Part shown: positions 1 through 6,532 of the stretch, piece after piece
Position numbering within the stretch: position 1 is the first letter of the stretch
Layout: each line of letters starts with the position of its first letter
Assembly (NCBI GenBank): GCA_009781525.1
Contig: WQXZ01000050.1
Coordinates: 1 to 10,033, forward strand
Direction: 5' to 3'
DNA length: 10,033 nucleotides
Source: Coriobacteriia bacterium
GTDB taxonomy: Bacteria; Actinomycetota; Coriobacteriia; Coriobacteriales; UBA8131
Notes under the pieces: model-generated
Database searches by the model: none
What the model saw: the letters and a program-made list of their open reading frames with translations, nothing else
What the model was told of the DNA's origin: nothing
Position numbers and translations under genes: made by a program

Positions 1-165
1 CGTCATCTAGAGCGATCCATGAGAATGGTGCGATTTGACTTATCTGATCCATATGTCTTTGCCTGCCTTATTTCTGATACCGAACACTGTGAGCATCACT
101 ATTCTACTTGCTACTAAGATAACGCAAATGTAACTTCTTTGCTGGGTCAGTTATTCTGCTCTGCG
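1..165. other. No assignable gene at left edge
   Basis: I see no recognisable gene here. One plus-strand frame is open from the window edge to a TAA at 115-117 (38 codons). It could be the C-terminal tail of a gene that begins outside the window, but its residues match no family I know and a run this short is common by chance. From 118 to 165 I find no gene, clear promoter or tRNA. The terminator-like hairpin that starts at 166 would also stop plus-strand transcription coming from this side, because it has a T5 run at its plus-strand end. Confidence 0.3.
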
Positions 166-230
166 AAAAATGGCTCTGAGAACCATTTGGTTCCCAGAGC
201 CATTTTTGGTGCGGGCGAAGGGACTTGAAC
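166..230 (-). repeat. Duplicate of tRNA-Leu 3' end plus terminator
   Basis: These 65 bp repeat 377-441 without a mismatch. Read on the minus strand, the copy holds the last 24 nt of tRNA-Leu (part of the T arm, the 3' acceptor strand, CCA at 209-207) followed by the terminator hairpin (13-bp outer stem, A/C mismatch, 5-bp inner stem, ATTT loop). The rest of the tRNA is missing, so this is a tRNA fragment and not a gene. Exact repeats of a tRNA 3' end are the usual trace of integration by a tyrosine recombinase at a tRNA gene, where they mark attL and attR. Here the copies are only 211 bp apart, so any element has been reduced to a remnant. A local duplication with partial deletion is the alternative. 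Confidence 0.75.
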
Positions 231-376
231 AATCACGTCGTCGTGCTTCGCACTCCTAGCGCTTGTCGACCTCACGAGCTTCGCTCGTTCGCCCCTTTGG
301 CCTGCAGGCGTGCCACTGGCACCCCTGCTTTACGGCCAAAGCCCTCACGGGGTTCAAGTCCTGGAATCACGCTGCA
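231..376. other. Structured insert between tRNA-Leu repeats
   Basis: This 146-bp segment between the two 65-bp repeats has no convincing ORF but is rich in inverted repeats. CTTTGGCC (295-302) pairs with GGCCAAAG (334-341), with GCAGG (304-308)/CCTGC (324-328) and TGCC (311-314)/GGCA (318-321) nested inside. Two triloop hairpins, GTGC-TTC-GCAC (243-253) and ACGAGC-TTC-GCTCGT (274-288), each carry GCGAAGC on the minus strand, a sequence known to form a very stable DNA mini-hairpin. GGACTTGAAC (221-230, within the repeat) is inverted as GTTCAAGTCC (352-361), and AATCACG occurs at 231-237 and 365-371. It may be a recombination-site or element remnant; its function is unknown. Confidence 0.5.
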
Positions 377-418
377 AAAAATGGCTCTGAGAACCATTTG
401 GTTCCCAGAGCCATTTTT
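376..418 (-). terminator. Rho-independent terminator of tRNA-Gly/tRNA-Leu unit
   Basis: A hairpin begins directly at the 3' end of tRNA-Leu on the minus strand. The outer stem is 13 bp (377-389 with 406-418), followed by one A/C mismatch, a 5-bp stem GAACC/GGTTC (391-395 with 400-404) and a 4-nt loop. In the minus-strand direction it ends in T6 (381-376). The outermost base overlaps the CCA end of the tRNA. The plus-strand side also has five T residues (414-418), so it may act in both directions. Confidence 0.85.
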
Positions 419-502
419 GGTGCGGGCGAAGGGACTTGAACCCCCACGGGTTTCCCCGCCAGGACCTAAACCTGGTGCGTCTGCCGATTCCGCCACGCCC
501 GC
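418..502 (-). tRNA. tRNA-Leu (anticodon UAG)
   Basis: A complete class II tRNA of 85 nt including an encoded CCA (420-418). The acceptor strands GCGGGCG (502-496) and CGCCCGC (428-422) pair fully, with discriminator A at 421. The anticodon arm is CCAGG-TTTAGGT-CCTGG, giving anticodon UAG, which reads CUA (and CUN with wobble). A long variable arm (GCGGGGAAACCCGT region) is typical of tRNA-Leu. The T arm contains GTTCAAGT. It lies 19 nt downstream of tRNA-Gly on the same strand and is probably co-transcribed with it. Its 3' end is duplicated at 207-230. Confidence 0.97.
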
Positions 503-521
503 ACACTCATCGCAAATAAAG

Positions 522-596
522 TGGAGCGGCAGACGGGACTCGAACCCGCAACAATCAGCTTGGAAGGCTGATGCTCTACCATTGAACTACTGCCGC
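522..596 (-). tRNA. tRNA-Gly (anticodon UCC)
   Basis: A complete tRNA of 75 nt including encoded CCA (524-522). The acceptor GCGGCAG (596-590) pairs with CTGCCGC; the discriminator is U. The anticodon arm is TCAGC-CTTCCAA-GCTGA, giving anticodon UCC for GGA/GGG codons. The T arm is GCGGG-TTCGAGT-CCCGT. It is the first gene of a two-tRNA minus-strand unit with tRNA-Leu, under the promoter at 614-642. Confidence 0.97.
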
Positions 597-613
597 TCAT
601 GTGTTGCCCGATA

Positions 614-642
614 AGGTTACTCAATCATCGAAGAATATTCAA
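614..642 (-). promoter_or_regulatory. Promoter of tRNA-Gly/tRNA-Leu unit
   Basis: On the minus strand, TTGAAT (642-637) matches the -35 consensus at four positions and TAACCT (619-614) matches the -10 at three, with the preferred 17-bp spacer. Transcription would start near 607, about 11 nt before the mature 5' end of tRNA-Gly at 596, a reasonable precursor leader. The box scores are moderate; position and spacing support the call. Confidence 0.55.
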
Positions 643-691
643 GCGTCTATACAAGTAAAGCAGGCACAATGGTAGAATTGACAGCCGAAAC

Positions 692-767
692 GCGCCTGTA
701 GCTCAACGGACAGAGCAGTGGACTTCTAATCCAAAGGTTGCAGGTTCGATTCCTGCCAGGCGCGCCA
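692..767 (+). tRNA. tRNA-Arg (anticodon UCU)
   Basis: A complete 76-nt tRNA with encoded CCA (765-767). GCGCCTG (692-698) pairs with CAGGCGC (757-763); the discriminator is G. The anticodon loop CTTCTAA gives UCU, reading AGA/AGG. The T arm is GCAGG-TTCGATT-CCTGC. It faces away from the tRNA-Gly/Leu unit and converges on the HEPN-like gene. A -10-like TAGAAT at 673-678 would put its start near 685, but I see no good -35. The 8-mer GCGCGCCA at its 3' end recurs at 780-787, with no obvious meaning. I see no clear terminator before 818. Confidence 0.97.
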
Positions 768-817
768 CGTCGCAACCCAGCGCGCCATGCAAACCCACCT
801 GGCATCACTCAACCCCG

Positions 818-1444
818 TTACTTCAAGCCAAACTTCATGCGAATGCTGCTTTTCTGGTCGCGCTTGCGAAGAGCGCTGACAGCGTTATCGAGTGTCCGCG
901 CCAGCTGATACCCCTGCTCACATAACGGCTTCAGGTCTTTTGCTGATTCATAGCTATGCACAGAAAACAGAGCATGGGTAAGACCATTACGTTTGTCACG
1001 CCAGTAGTCCATACCATTTAGGCACTGTAAGAACTCAGGGCTACTGATTGCTTTTCTGTTCAGAAGAGCTTTGAGATCCTTCTGGTAATCATCAGCTGCC
1101 TCAGCATTCTGCATCCATGCAATAGCTTTTTTGATAGTCAAGGTTTTTCCATATAGTGTGCCAAAGTCGAAATTCGCTTTGTCACTGAGTTTCAAAACTC
1201 CTCGAATCGATTTTTGGATGTCCTTGTCTCCAACTGCTTTTCGCCTGTCCTCGTTTACAAAACCGGCATAGTAGAGGAAAGCCGAGGTGCGATCCTCGAA
1301 CATCGCATAAAGAATCCAAAGCATCTCAAAGTAGAAGTCCTGCTGTTTGGCTTTTTTGTATCGAGCCATCAAAATCTTGTACGAGTCGTACTTGTCTGCA
1401 TTTCCCTGTACCTTTTTAGCTGCAGCCTTCGTATTTGCGTCCAT
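818..1444 (-). CDS. HEPN-like small protein (putative RNase fold)
   Basis: A 208-aa soluble protein without signal peptide or membrane segment, mostly helical by composition with a Lys-rich N-terminus (residues 1-35). The key feature is YWRDKRNGLTHALF at 147-160, which contains R152-N153-x3-H157. This is the R-x4-6-H motif that forms the active site of many HEPN-domain RNases, usually near the start of the last core helix, as here. HEPN proteins act in toxin-antitoxin pairs, RNA processing and phage defence, often cutting tRNA or mRNA. No nucleotidyltransferase (MNT) antitoxin or other partner gene is adjacent. The start at 1444 is supported by GGAGG at 1458-1454, 9 nt upstream. The gene sits next to a tRNA cluster with a recombination scar, which fits a horizontally acquired gene. 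The exact family is unrecognised; it could be a non-catalytic HEPN-like fold. Confidence 0.6.
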   Translation of the reverse strand: MDANTKAAAKKVQGNADKYDSYKILMARYKKAKQQDFYFEMLWILYAMFEDRTSAFLYYAGFVNEDRRKAVGDKDIQKSIRGVLKLSDKANFDFGTLYGKTLTIKKAIAWMQNAEAADDYQKDLKALLNRKAISSPEFLQCLNGMDYWRDKRNGLTHALFSVHSYESAKDLKPLCEQGYQLARTLDNAVSALRKRDQKSSIRMKFGLK

Positions 1445-1513
1445 ATGAGTGCTCCTCCTTTATAGAGATTTATGAATGCACCTGCGGATACGCTCATTGT
1501 AACCTGCAATATT

Positions 1514-3475
1514 CTAGAATTCTCTTAGTGTCACCAGATAATCTGTAATCGCTTCTAGAAATACATCGCAGTAAGCTGCCAGCTTCGCCCGCCCGACGCC
1601 GCTAACAGAAAGAAATTCATCAGGTGTCCGCGGTAGTTTCTGACACATGTCAGTAAGGGTTGCGTTACTAAAAACGATATAAGCTGGAACTCCCGCATCG
1701 TCAGCCAGTTTTCTTCGCAGAGCAACGAGTATCTCGTATAGCTCTGCGCTGTTGTAACCTGCCAGGTTGTTATCTTCTTGGTTGGGCGCTGCTGTCTTCG
1801 CGCGAGCTGCTGCCGCCAAGTCGGTCCTGGCTGCTGCTACCATATCGACCTTAGCTGCTGCCGAGTCAGCCACTTCAGCCACTGTCCGCTGACTCACTTT
1901 CACGGTCTTTCCAACCTTCTTGCGCTCTTTCGGAATCTTTATATGCAGTTCACTATCAAAGATATCTCTCGATTTATCAGTCAAAACAATAACTGGATAA
2001 GAACTGGCTGTCTGTTCCAGCCATCCCTTCTCGACCATATGGTCAATTATGTCTACTATGCGTTTTACTGACAGGCTACGCAGGCTTCCATATGCCCGAA
2101 CACTATTCAGTCCCAAAGAGTTGACTCTTTTTTCCTTGCTACCGTTCAATGTGTTCGCAACTATTGTTCTTCCGAATGGGTTTCCTCGCTCGCAGATTTC
2201 CATAACGCATAACACAATCTTCCGCGCCTCTTGTGTTGCATTAACCGTTTCAAACTGTGTATCGCAATTCGAGCAATAATCGCAATGCACAGGAGCGGAG
2301 TCGCTGAAATACTTCAGGATGTATCCGCGTAGGCAGTCGCTGGTCGTACAATACCAGGTCATCCTCTTCAGCAGCTCAAAATCATGATCTCGCATGATTT
2401 CACGCATTTGCATGTCGTACTTGCTGTCGATATAGCTGTGTTCGATAAAGTATCTACCTGTCTGAACATCCTGCGAAGCGTAGAGCAGCAGACAGACCGC
2501 AGGCTCTCCATCACGTCCAGCTCTACCAGCCTCCTGGTAGTAGCTTTCAATATTCTTTGGCATGTTGTAGTGCACCACATAAGACACATTGCTTTTATCG
2601 ATACCCATACCAAAAGCATTTGTCGCCACCATAATGCTGCTGCGATCGTAGATAAAATCATCCTGGTTGGTTTTTCGCTCTTCATCGCTTAGACCAGCGT
2701 GGTAGCGAGTGGCTGAGTAGCCATGGTTGAGCAGTTCCTCACACACCTGCTCAACATCCATGCGCCTTGCACAGTACACAATTCCGCTCAAATCTTCACG
2801 CTCTATTAAAAACTCGAGTAAAGACTTGAGTTTGTCAACTGGATGCTGCACCTCAAAATATAAGTTACTTCGATCGAAGCCCGTGACCAAGCAGTGCGCA
2901 TCGTTCATTTTGAGCAATCCCTCAATATCTGCCCTCACCTCTGGCGTTGCAGTAGCAGTAAACGCACTGACGATCGGTCTCGAAGGCAGCGCTTCGATGA
3001 ATCGAGTGATATTTCTATAGCTCGGACGAAAGTCATGCCCCCACTGCGAGACACAGTGCGCTTCATCGACAGCTACCATCGCAATCTTCACTGACTGGCA
3101 GAAATCTAAAAAGTCAGTATTCTCAAGCCGTTCAGGTGCTACATAAAGAATCTTATATTGCCCTTCTCCTGCATCACGAAGAATGTCACGTATCTCTGAT
3201 GCCGACAGCGTGCTGTTGATAAAGCCTGCTGCGATACCTGCTTGTCTCAGTGCACTGACCTGGTCAGTCATCAGGGAAATCAACGGAGAGACCACAATCG
3301 AGATTCCGTCCATGATCATAGCTGGAATCTGGTAGCAAAGCGATTTACCAGCGCTGGTCGGCATAACCCCAAGAACGTCTCGCCCTAAGAGAATCTTATC
3401 AATCAACTCCTCTTGCCCAGGACGAAAAGACTGGTAGCCAAAATAATCAAAAAGTACCTCGTACTTATTTACCAT
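1514..3475 (-). CDS. recQ: ATP-dependent DNA helicase RecQ
   Basis: A full-length 653-aa RecQ: a 3'-5' DNA helicase that processes recombination intermediates and stalled forks. In order: helicase lobe 1 with Walker A TSAGKS (40-45), DEAH box (137-140) followed by CVSQWGHDFRP, and the SAT-like AFTATATP (171-178); lobe 2 with YHAGL (258-262), ATNAFGMGID (284-293) and the arginine-finger motif QEAGRAGRDG (314-323); an RQC zinc site C381, C398, C401, C404 with the same spacing as the E. coli enzyme; a winged helix (about 415-515); and a C-terminal HRDC domain (about 575-650). An Ala-rich linker (about 533-563) with near-repeats of the type AAARTDLAAAARAK joins the last two. Walker A has Ser-Ala where TGGGKS or TGAGKS is common. 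The start is backed by AGGAG (3484-3480) only 4 nt upstream. Probably a housekeeping gene. Confidence 0.96.
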   Translation of the reverse strand: MVNKYEVLFDYFGYQSFRPGQEELIDKILLGRDVLGVMPTSAGKSLCYQIPAMIMDGISIVVSPLISLMTDQVSALRQAGIAAGFINSTLSASEIRDILRDAGEGQYKILYVAPERLENTDFLDFCQSVKIAMVAVDEAHCVSQWGHDFRPSYRNITRFIEALPSRPIVSAFTATATPEVRADIEGLLKMNDAHCLVTGFDRSNLYFEVQHPVDKLKSLLEFLIEREDLSGIVYCARRMDVEQVCEELLNHGYSATRYHAGLSDEERKTNQDDFIYDRSSIMVATNAFGMGIDKSNVSYVVHYNMPKNIESYYQEAGRAGRDGEPAVCLLLYASQDVQTGRYFIEHSYIDSKYDMQMREIMRDHDFELLKRMTWYCTTSDCLRGYILKYFSDSAPVHCDYCSNCDTQFETVNATQEARKIVLCVMEICERGNPFGRTIVANTLNGSKEKRVNSLGLNSVRAYGSLRSLSVKRIVDIIDHMVEKGWLEQTASSYPVIVLTDKSRDIFDSELHIKIPKERKKVGKTVKVSQRTVAEVADSAAAKVDMVAAARTDLAAAARAKTAAPNQEDNNLAGYNSAELYEILVALRRKLADDAGVPAYIVFSNATLTDMCQKLPRTPDEFLSVSGVGRAKLAAYCDVFLEAITDYLVTLREF

Positions 3476-3501
3476 CTTGCTCCTTACCTTTTGAAAACTG
3501 A

Positions 3502-3524
3502 AGCCGACCTAGATCTGGTCGGCT
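3502..3524 (-). terminator. Hairpin between methyltransferase A and recQ
   Basis: AGCCGACC (3502-3509) and GGTCGGCT (3517-3524) form a perfect 8-bp stem with a 7-nt loop. On the minus strand the hairpin is followed by TTCAGTTTTC, a broken T tract, so it is a plausible but weak intrinsic terminator for the methyltransferase A gene. It would separate that locus from recQ, whose ribosome binding site follows within about 20 nt. Confidence 0.5.
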
Positions 3525-3595
3525 CCCGCTTAAATGCTCACTGGCAGCAAAAGCCTACTCATGCAGACTCTCGCAGCTGATCCCAGCAGTAAGAC

Positions 3596-4639
3596 TTAGT
3601 CTTCGTATCCGTAGACCTTCTTGCCATAGGTGTAGCACTCGTTCCATATCAGTCTCTTCAGGTCGTCGATATGGGGATCGCCAACGTAGCTGACCGGCCA
3701 GATCAGTGGAGCCCATGCTCCACCTGGGCTGTACTTGTCAATAGCGTCACGAACATCTTGCTTCACAGCTTCAGGGTCATAGTTCGGATAGTCCTTGGGA
3801 TAATGCTTGCCCCAGTCATAGGTGCCGAGGTAAGTCATCTTGTTCGGATACTGCTCCTTCAGCGACATGACGTCGTTGGTCTCCTGCGCCGGCTCGGCAT
3901 ACTTGACACCAACGTCAATCAGAGCAGGTAGGAATGGCTCAATGAAACCGCAGATGTGAAAGATAATGGGAAGTCCACGCTCAACAGCCTGTGAGGAAAA
4001 ACGATGATAGAAAGGCATGTAAAGATCCTCAAGCATAGCAACAGAGAAAAACGGACCGCGCTCAGTACAGATATCATCACCCATTGACCAGATGTCTGGC
4101 TTAAAAGCATCGAGCACCTTGGTGTAGTACGGCTCATAAAGAGAGGTCATGTAATCGAACAGCTCTTTGACAGACTCCGGCTCTTCAACCATAGCAATCA
4201 TAGCACCCTCAAATCCCATGAACGAAACCAGTGCCATCCAAAGCGATGGAAACAGCCCGGTACGCAGGGCACTCTCGTCACGGTCAAGATTAATTCGCTC
4301 AAAACTTTCTTTCGCCATTGCTTCGAAATCAAGATCATCTTTGAAAACCGGCTTCTTCAGAGCATCGCCCCACTTGGTGATATCTTCCATGATAAAGACA
4401 TCCGGCTCAGGCATTGAAGAGCCTGCAGTTTCCTGGTTCGGAAATGTTGTTACACCCCACATGTTCGTAACGCTGCCATCCTCATTGGGAGTGCTGGGTA
4501 CAAACAGCATCGGTCCTGCAGATTTGGTCGGGATCTCCGGAATCTCCTCATTACCCATAAAAGTAAAATAGGGTACATACTCCGGCATTCCCCCGCCTGC
4601 TAGCTGCAGAAAATTGTCCTTCGGTGAAATTTTTGCCAT
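3596..4639 (-). CDS. URO-D/MtaA-type methyltransferase-like protein (copy A)
   Basis: A 347-aa cytosolic protein of the uroporphyrinogen decarboxylase superfamily, in the branch that includes the zinc-dependent corrinoid methyltransferases (MtaA/MtbA, O-demethylase MtvB types). These TIM-barrel enzymes move methyl groups between a small substrate or coenzyme and a corrinoid protein. Likely zinc ligands are H228 and C230 in IFHICGF (226-232) and C335 in WNECYTYG near the C-terminus, matching the His-x-Cys...Cys layout of MtaA. GDDICTERGPF (187-197) probably lines the active site. It shares 283 of 347 residues with copy B by hand count, and 76 of the last 77. AAGGAAGGA lies about 7 nt before the ATG. 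A 413-bp gap with hairpins separates it from the transporter, so it may have its own promoter. No corrinoid protein or activator gene is in the window, so the substrate stays unknown. A haem-pathway HemE is unlikely. Confidence 0.8.
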   Translation of the reverse strand: MAKISPKDNFLQLAGGGMPEYVPYFTFMGNEEIPEIPTKSAGPMLFVPSTPNEDGSVTNMWGVTTFPNQETAGSSMPEPDVFIMEDITKWGDALKKPVFKDDLDFEAMAKESFERINLDRDESALRTGLFPSLWMALVSFMGFEGAMIAMVEEPESVKELFDYMTSLYEPYYTKVLDAFKPDIWSMGDDICTERGPFFSVAMLEDLYMPFYHRFSSQAVERGLPIIFHICGFIEPFLPALIDVGVKYAEPAQETNDVMSLKEQYPNKMTYLGTYDWGKHYPKDYPNYDPEAVKQDVRDAIDKYSPGGAWAPLIWPVSYVGDPHIDDLKRLIWNECYTYGKKVYGYED

Positions 4640-4683
4640 ATTGAATTCCTTCCTTATCGATCGGATGCTTGATTGTTACCGTT

Positions 4684-4729
4684 TGCCATGGCCTCATTCT
4701 CTACTCAAGCACCCAAAAAGCCCATGGCA
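4684..4729 (-). promoter_or_regulatory. Inverted repeat upstream of methyltransferase A
   Basis: TGCCATGG (4684-4691) and CCATGGCA (4722-4729) are perfect 8-bp complements separated by 30 bp, 45-90 bp before the start codon of copy A. Each arm contains the palindrome CCATGG, so it could be two binding sites for a dimeric regulator or a leader-RNA stem. A shorter pair, GCTTGA (4667-4672) and TCAAGC (4705-4710, again 4732-4737), overlaps it. Nothing similar lies upstream of copy B. Confidence 0.35.
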
Positions 4730-4945
4730 TTTCAAGCAGTTTCACACATAGCAAACACCAGCGCAAGACAGTTAAATGCTTAACGTAAATGACGAGGCAC
4801 AGTGCATAACCACCGGCTCGCAGACACAACCTGACTGGTAAGTTTGCAGCTCTTTATGTGGATAAGACCTCGTGCCTTTATTTGAGAATCTAGCAGTTTG
4901 CAGGGCGATCAGAGTACGCCCTGTAGAGTGTGCACAAGTAAACGA

Positions 4946-4972
4946 GTGGCGGTGCAATAAGTGCACCGCCAC
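4946..4972 (-). terminator. Strong hairpin after the transporter gene
   Basis: GTGGCGGTGCA (4946-4956) and TGCACCGCCAC (4962-4972) form a perfect 11-bp, GC-rich stem with a 5-nt loop, 80 bp past the transporter stop. On the minus strand the following sequence is CTCGTTTACTTG, a poor T tract, so termination may be partial. On the plus strand a T5 run follows after 11 nt. The likely role is to end or attenuate the B-transporter transcript ahead of copy A. Confidence 0.55.
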
Positions 4973-5052
4973 CATTCAGTACTTTTTCTGGTCAGCAAGT
5001 TTATCCAGCCACAACTGCTGAACTCATACAGCTAATCGATCAGATAAGCAAC

Positions 5053-6492
5053 CTAGTCGTCATCCTCAACAAGCAGGCTGGCATCAAAGGTGTCGCCACC
5101 AGCTGCAGCGCGCTTCAGAGCGTTGGCTTCAGCGTACATTGCTGCATCTTCATCGGTCAGCTTATAGAAGAACTTCAAGATAAGCGCAGCCATGACATAG
5201 GTGGTCGCTGGTGTAAGTCCGATAAGCATACACATTCGGAAGGGGTTGGCCATCGTACCTGATGCCCCATCATAACCGGCATATCGCAGCACAAGTGGAG
5301 CAAATGGGTTACCTGCCATAGCCGCTAGTCGAGGTGTCATGTTTGCCATCGATATGACAAACGCTCTCATGTCGGTACCAGTCGTATACTCCTGGTACTC
5401 AGCAATATCAAGGTAAAGATTGATACCCCAGGTTCCGAAGATGGTATCTGCGAAGGTGTTGCATGTGACTAAAATGATCTTGGCAATGTAGTTGCCATCA
5501 GTTAAGAAGGCGATCAGCACATTGACCACCGCACCAAGTGAATACGCCGTGATGGCTGAATTCTTCTTTCCCAGCCTTCGAGAAATCGGTGGCATAACAG
5601 TCGCAGCAACAATACCTACACCGACTGAAATGGTTCCTGCCAAGCCCATCAAGCTAAAGTTACCGACGGAATACCTCCAGTAGTAGGTGTTTACTGGCAT
5701 AACAACATAGTTGTCGACCGAAACAACAAACTGGGATATGAAGAACACTATAAAATGCGGGTTCTTGAATGTCTCAAGATACATCGATAGAACCTTGACA
5801 TTAGCAGGTGATTCCGGAGCCTTATAGTTCGGGTCGTATTGATCATATTCCTTTGTCAATATGAACAGGAAGATGTTCGGGAAGATGGTCAAGAAACCAT
5901 AACCAAGAGTCAGAATCAGGTAACCGTTGATACCCCTATCGGTTGACCACTGAATGAATGGTGATGTAATCATGTTTACGAACACACCGGCAACACGCGC
6001 AGCGATCATATTCTTTGAGGTAATCGACAGACGGTTTGACGCACTTGCACCAGCAACCCTTGACAGTAAGCCGTTATTAGAGGCTGTCAGGCACTGCCAG
6101 CAAAAACCGGTCAGACCGTAGCAGGTAGCGATCATTATTGACATGACGGTATCTGTTGATTTGAAACCGTAGAAAATAACAATGTAGCCGAGCACGATAA
6201 TGAACGGGCAGGTAATGATAAAGGGGCGAAACTGCCCCCATCTGGTCATGGTCTTCTGAACAATCGGGCCAGTAATAATTGTGAAGACAAAGTCCGCTGT
6301 TGTGCAGGCAGAAAGCACGACTGCCAGAGCACCGAGAGACATGCCCATGTATTCCGTTACGTAGTATGAGAGATACTGCAGAACCAATACAACACCGAAG
6401 CCTTGGCAGAATGCTGTAAAGGCAAACAGGTATGGCATGTGTTTTTTCATCTCAGTTAACACAGGTTCACTTGTCGTTTGTGAGTTACTCAC
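5053..6492 (-). CDS. GPH/MelB-type MFS cation symporter
   Basis: A 479-aa inner-membrane transporter with about 12 hydrophobic segments and a central cytoplasmic loop (about 213-244). WGQFRP (85-90) after the second helix pair and DIAEYQEYTTG (362-372) resemble the G-R-W-R-P and D-x-x-E-Y-x-x-x-x-T-G signatures of the glycoside-pentoside-hexuronide symporters (MelB, XylP, UidB). D67 in TTADFVF is placed like the cation-site acids of MelB. The family carries sugars, glucuronides and related compounds with H+ or Na+. Between two methyltransferase paralogues, it probably imports their methylated substrate; its true substrate is not visible. It begins with GTG at 6492, backed by AAAGGA 6 nt upstream, and follows copy B by 40 bp, so the two are likely co-transcribed. 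The acidic tail EDDD is not a known motif. Confidence 0.85.
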   Translation of the reverse strand: MSNSQTTSEPVLTEMKKHMPYLFAFTAFCQGFGVVLVLQYLSYYVTEYMGMSLGALAVVLSACTTADFVFTIITGPIVQKTMTRWGQFRPFIITCPFIIVLGYIVIFYGFKSTDTVMSIMIATCYGLTGFCWQCLTASNNGLLSRVAGASASNRLSITSKNMIAARVAGVFVNMITSPFIQWSTDRGINGYLILTLGYGFLTIFPNIFLFILTKEYDQYDPNYKAPESPANVKVLSMYLETFKNPHFIVFFISQFVVSVDNYVVMPVNTYYWRYSVGNFSLMGLAGTISVGVGIVAATVMPPISRRLGKKNSAITAYSLGAVVNVLIAFLTDGNYIAKIILVTCNTFADTIFGTWGINLYLDIAEYQEYTTGTDMRAFVISMANMTPRLAAMAGNPFAPLVLRYAGYDGASGTMANPFRMCMLIGLTPATTYVMAALILKFFYKLTDEDAAMYAEANALKRAAAGGDTFDASLLVEDDD

Positions 6493-6532
6493 TTCTGTTC
6501 CTTTCGCTAATCAATAGTGAAGATCCTTAAAA

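Larger units (their letters stand above)
4640..5052 (-). other. 413-bp gap upstream of methyltransferase A
   Basis: No convincing gene. It holds a strong hairpin at 4946-4972 (listed separately), a second hairpin CAGGGCG (4901-4907)/CGCCCTG (4917-4923) with a 9-nt loop, and the inverted repeat 4684-4729 in the likely leader of copy A. A 67-codon open frame on the minus strand (4975-4772) has no family resemblance and runs across the hairpins, so I do not call it. I looked for a cobalamin riboswitch, plausible for a corrinoid-dependent gene, and found no convincing B12 box (GCCACTG) on the minus strand. Confidence 0.5.

Noticed and set aside
211..294. A functional tRNA on the minus strand (acceptor-like pairing 213-219 with 288-294)
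   Set aside because: No paired T stem, no proper anticodon arm and a mismatched acceptor end; only the borrowed tRNA-Leu 3' end is tRNA-like.
225..614. Open frames over the tRNA cluster (plus 225-614 and minus 272-496)
   Set aside because: They run across tRNA-Leu, tRNA-Gly and the hairpins and are chance frames in RNA genes.
760..787. GCGCGCCA at the tRNA-Arg 3' end repeated at 780-787 as an attachment site
   Set aside because: Only 8 bp and 20 bp apart with nothing between; too short to support integration.
4772..4975. Small minus-strand ORF of 67 codons
   Set aside because: Crosses the strong hairpin at 4946-4972, has no family resemblance and no reason to be preferred over chance.
4640..5052. 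Cobalamin riboswitch before methyltransferase A
   Set aside because: Plausible from function, but no convincing B12 box or matching core fold on the minus strand.
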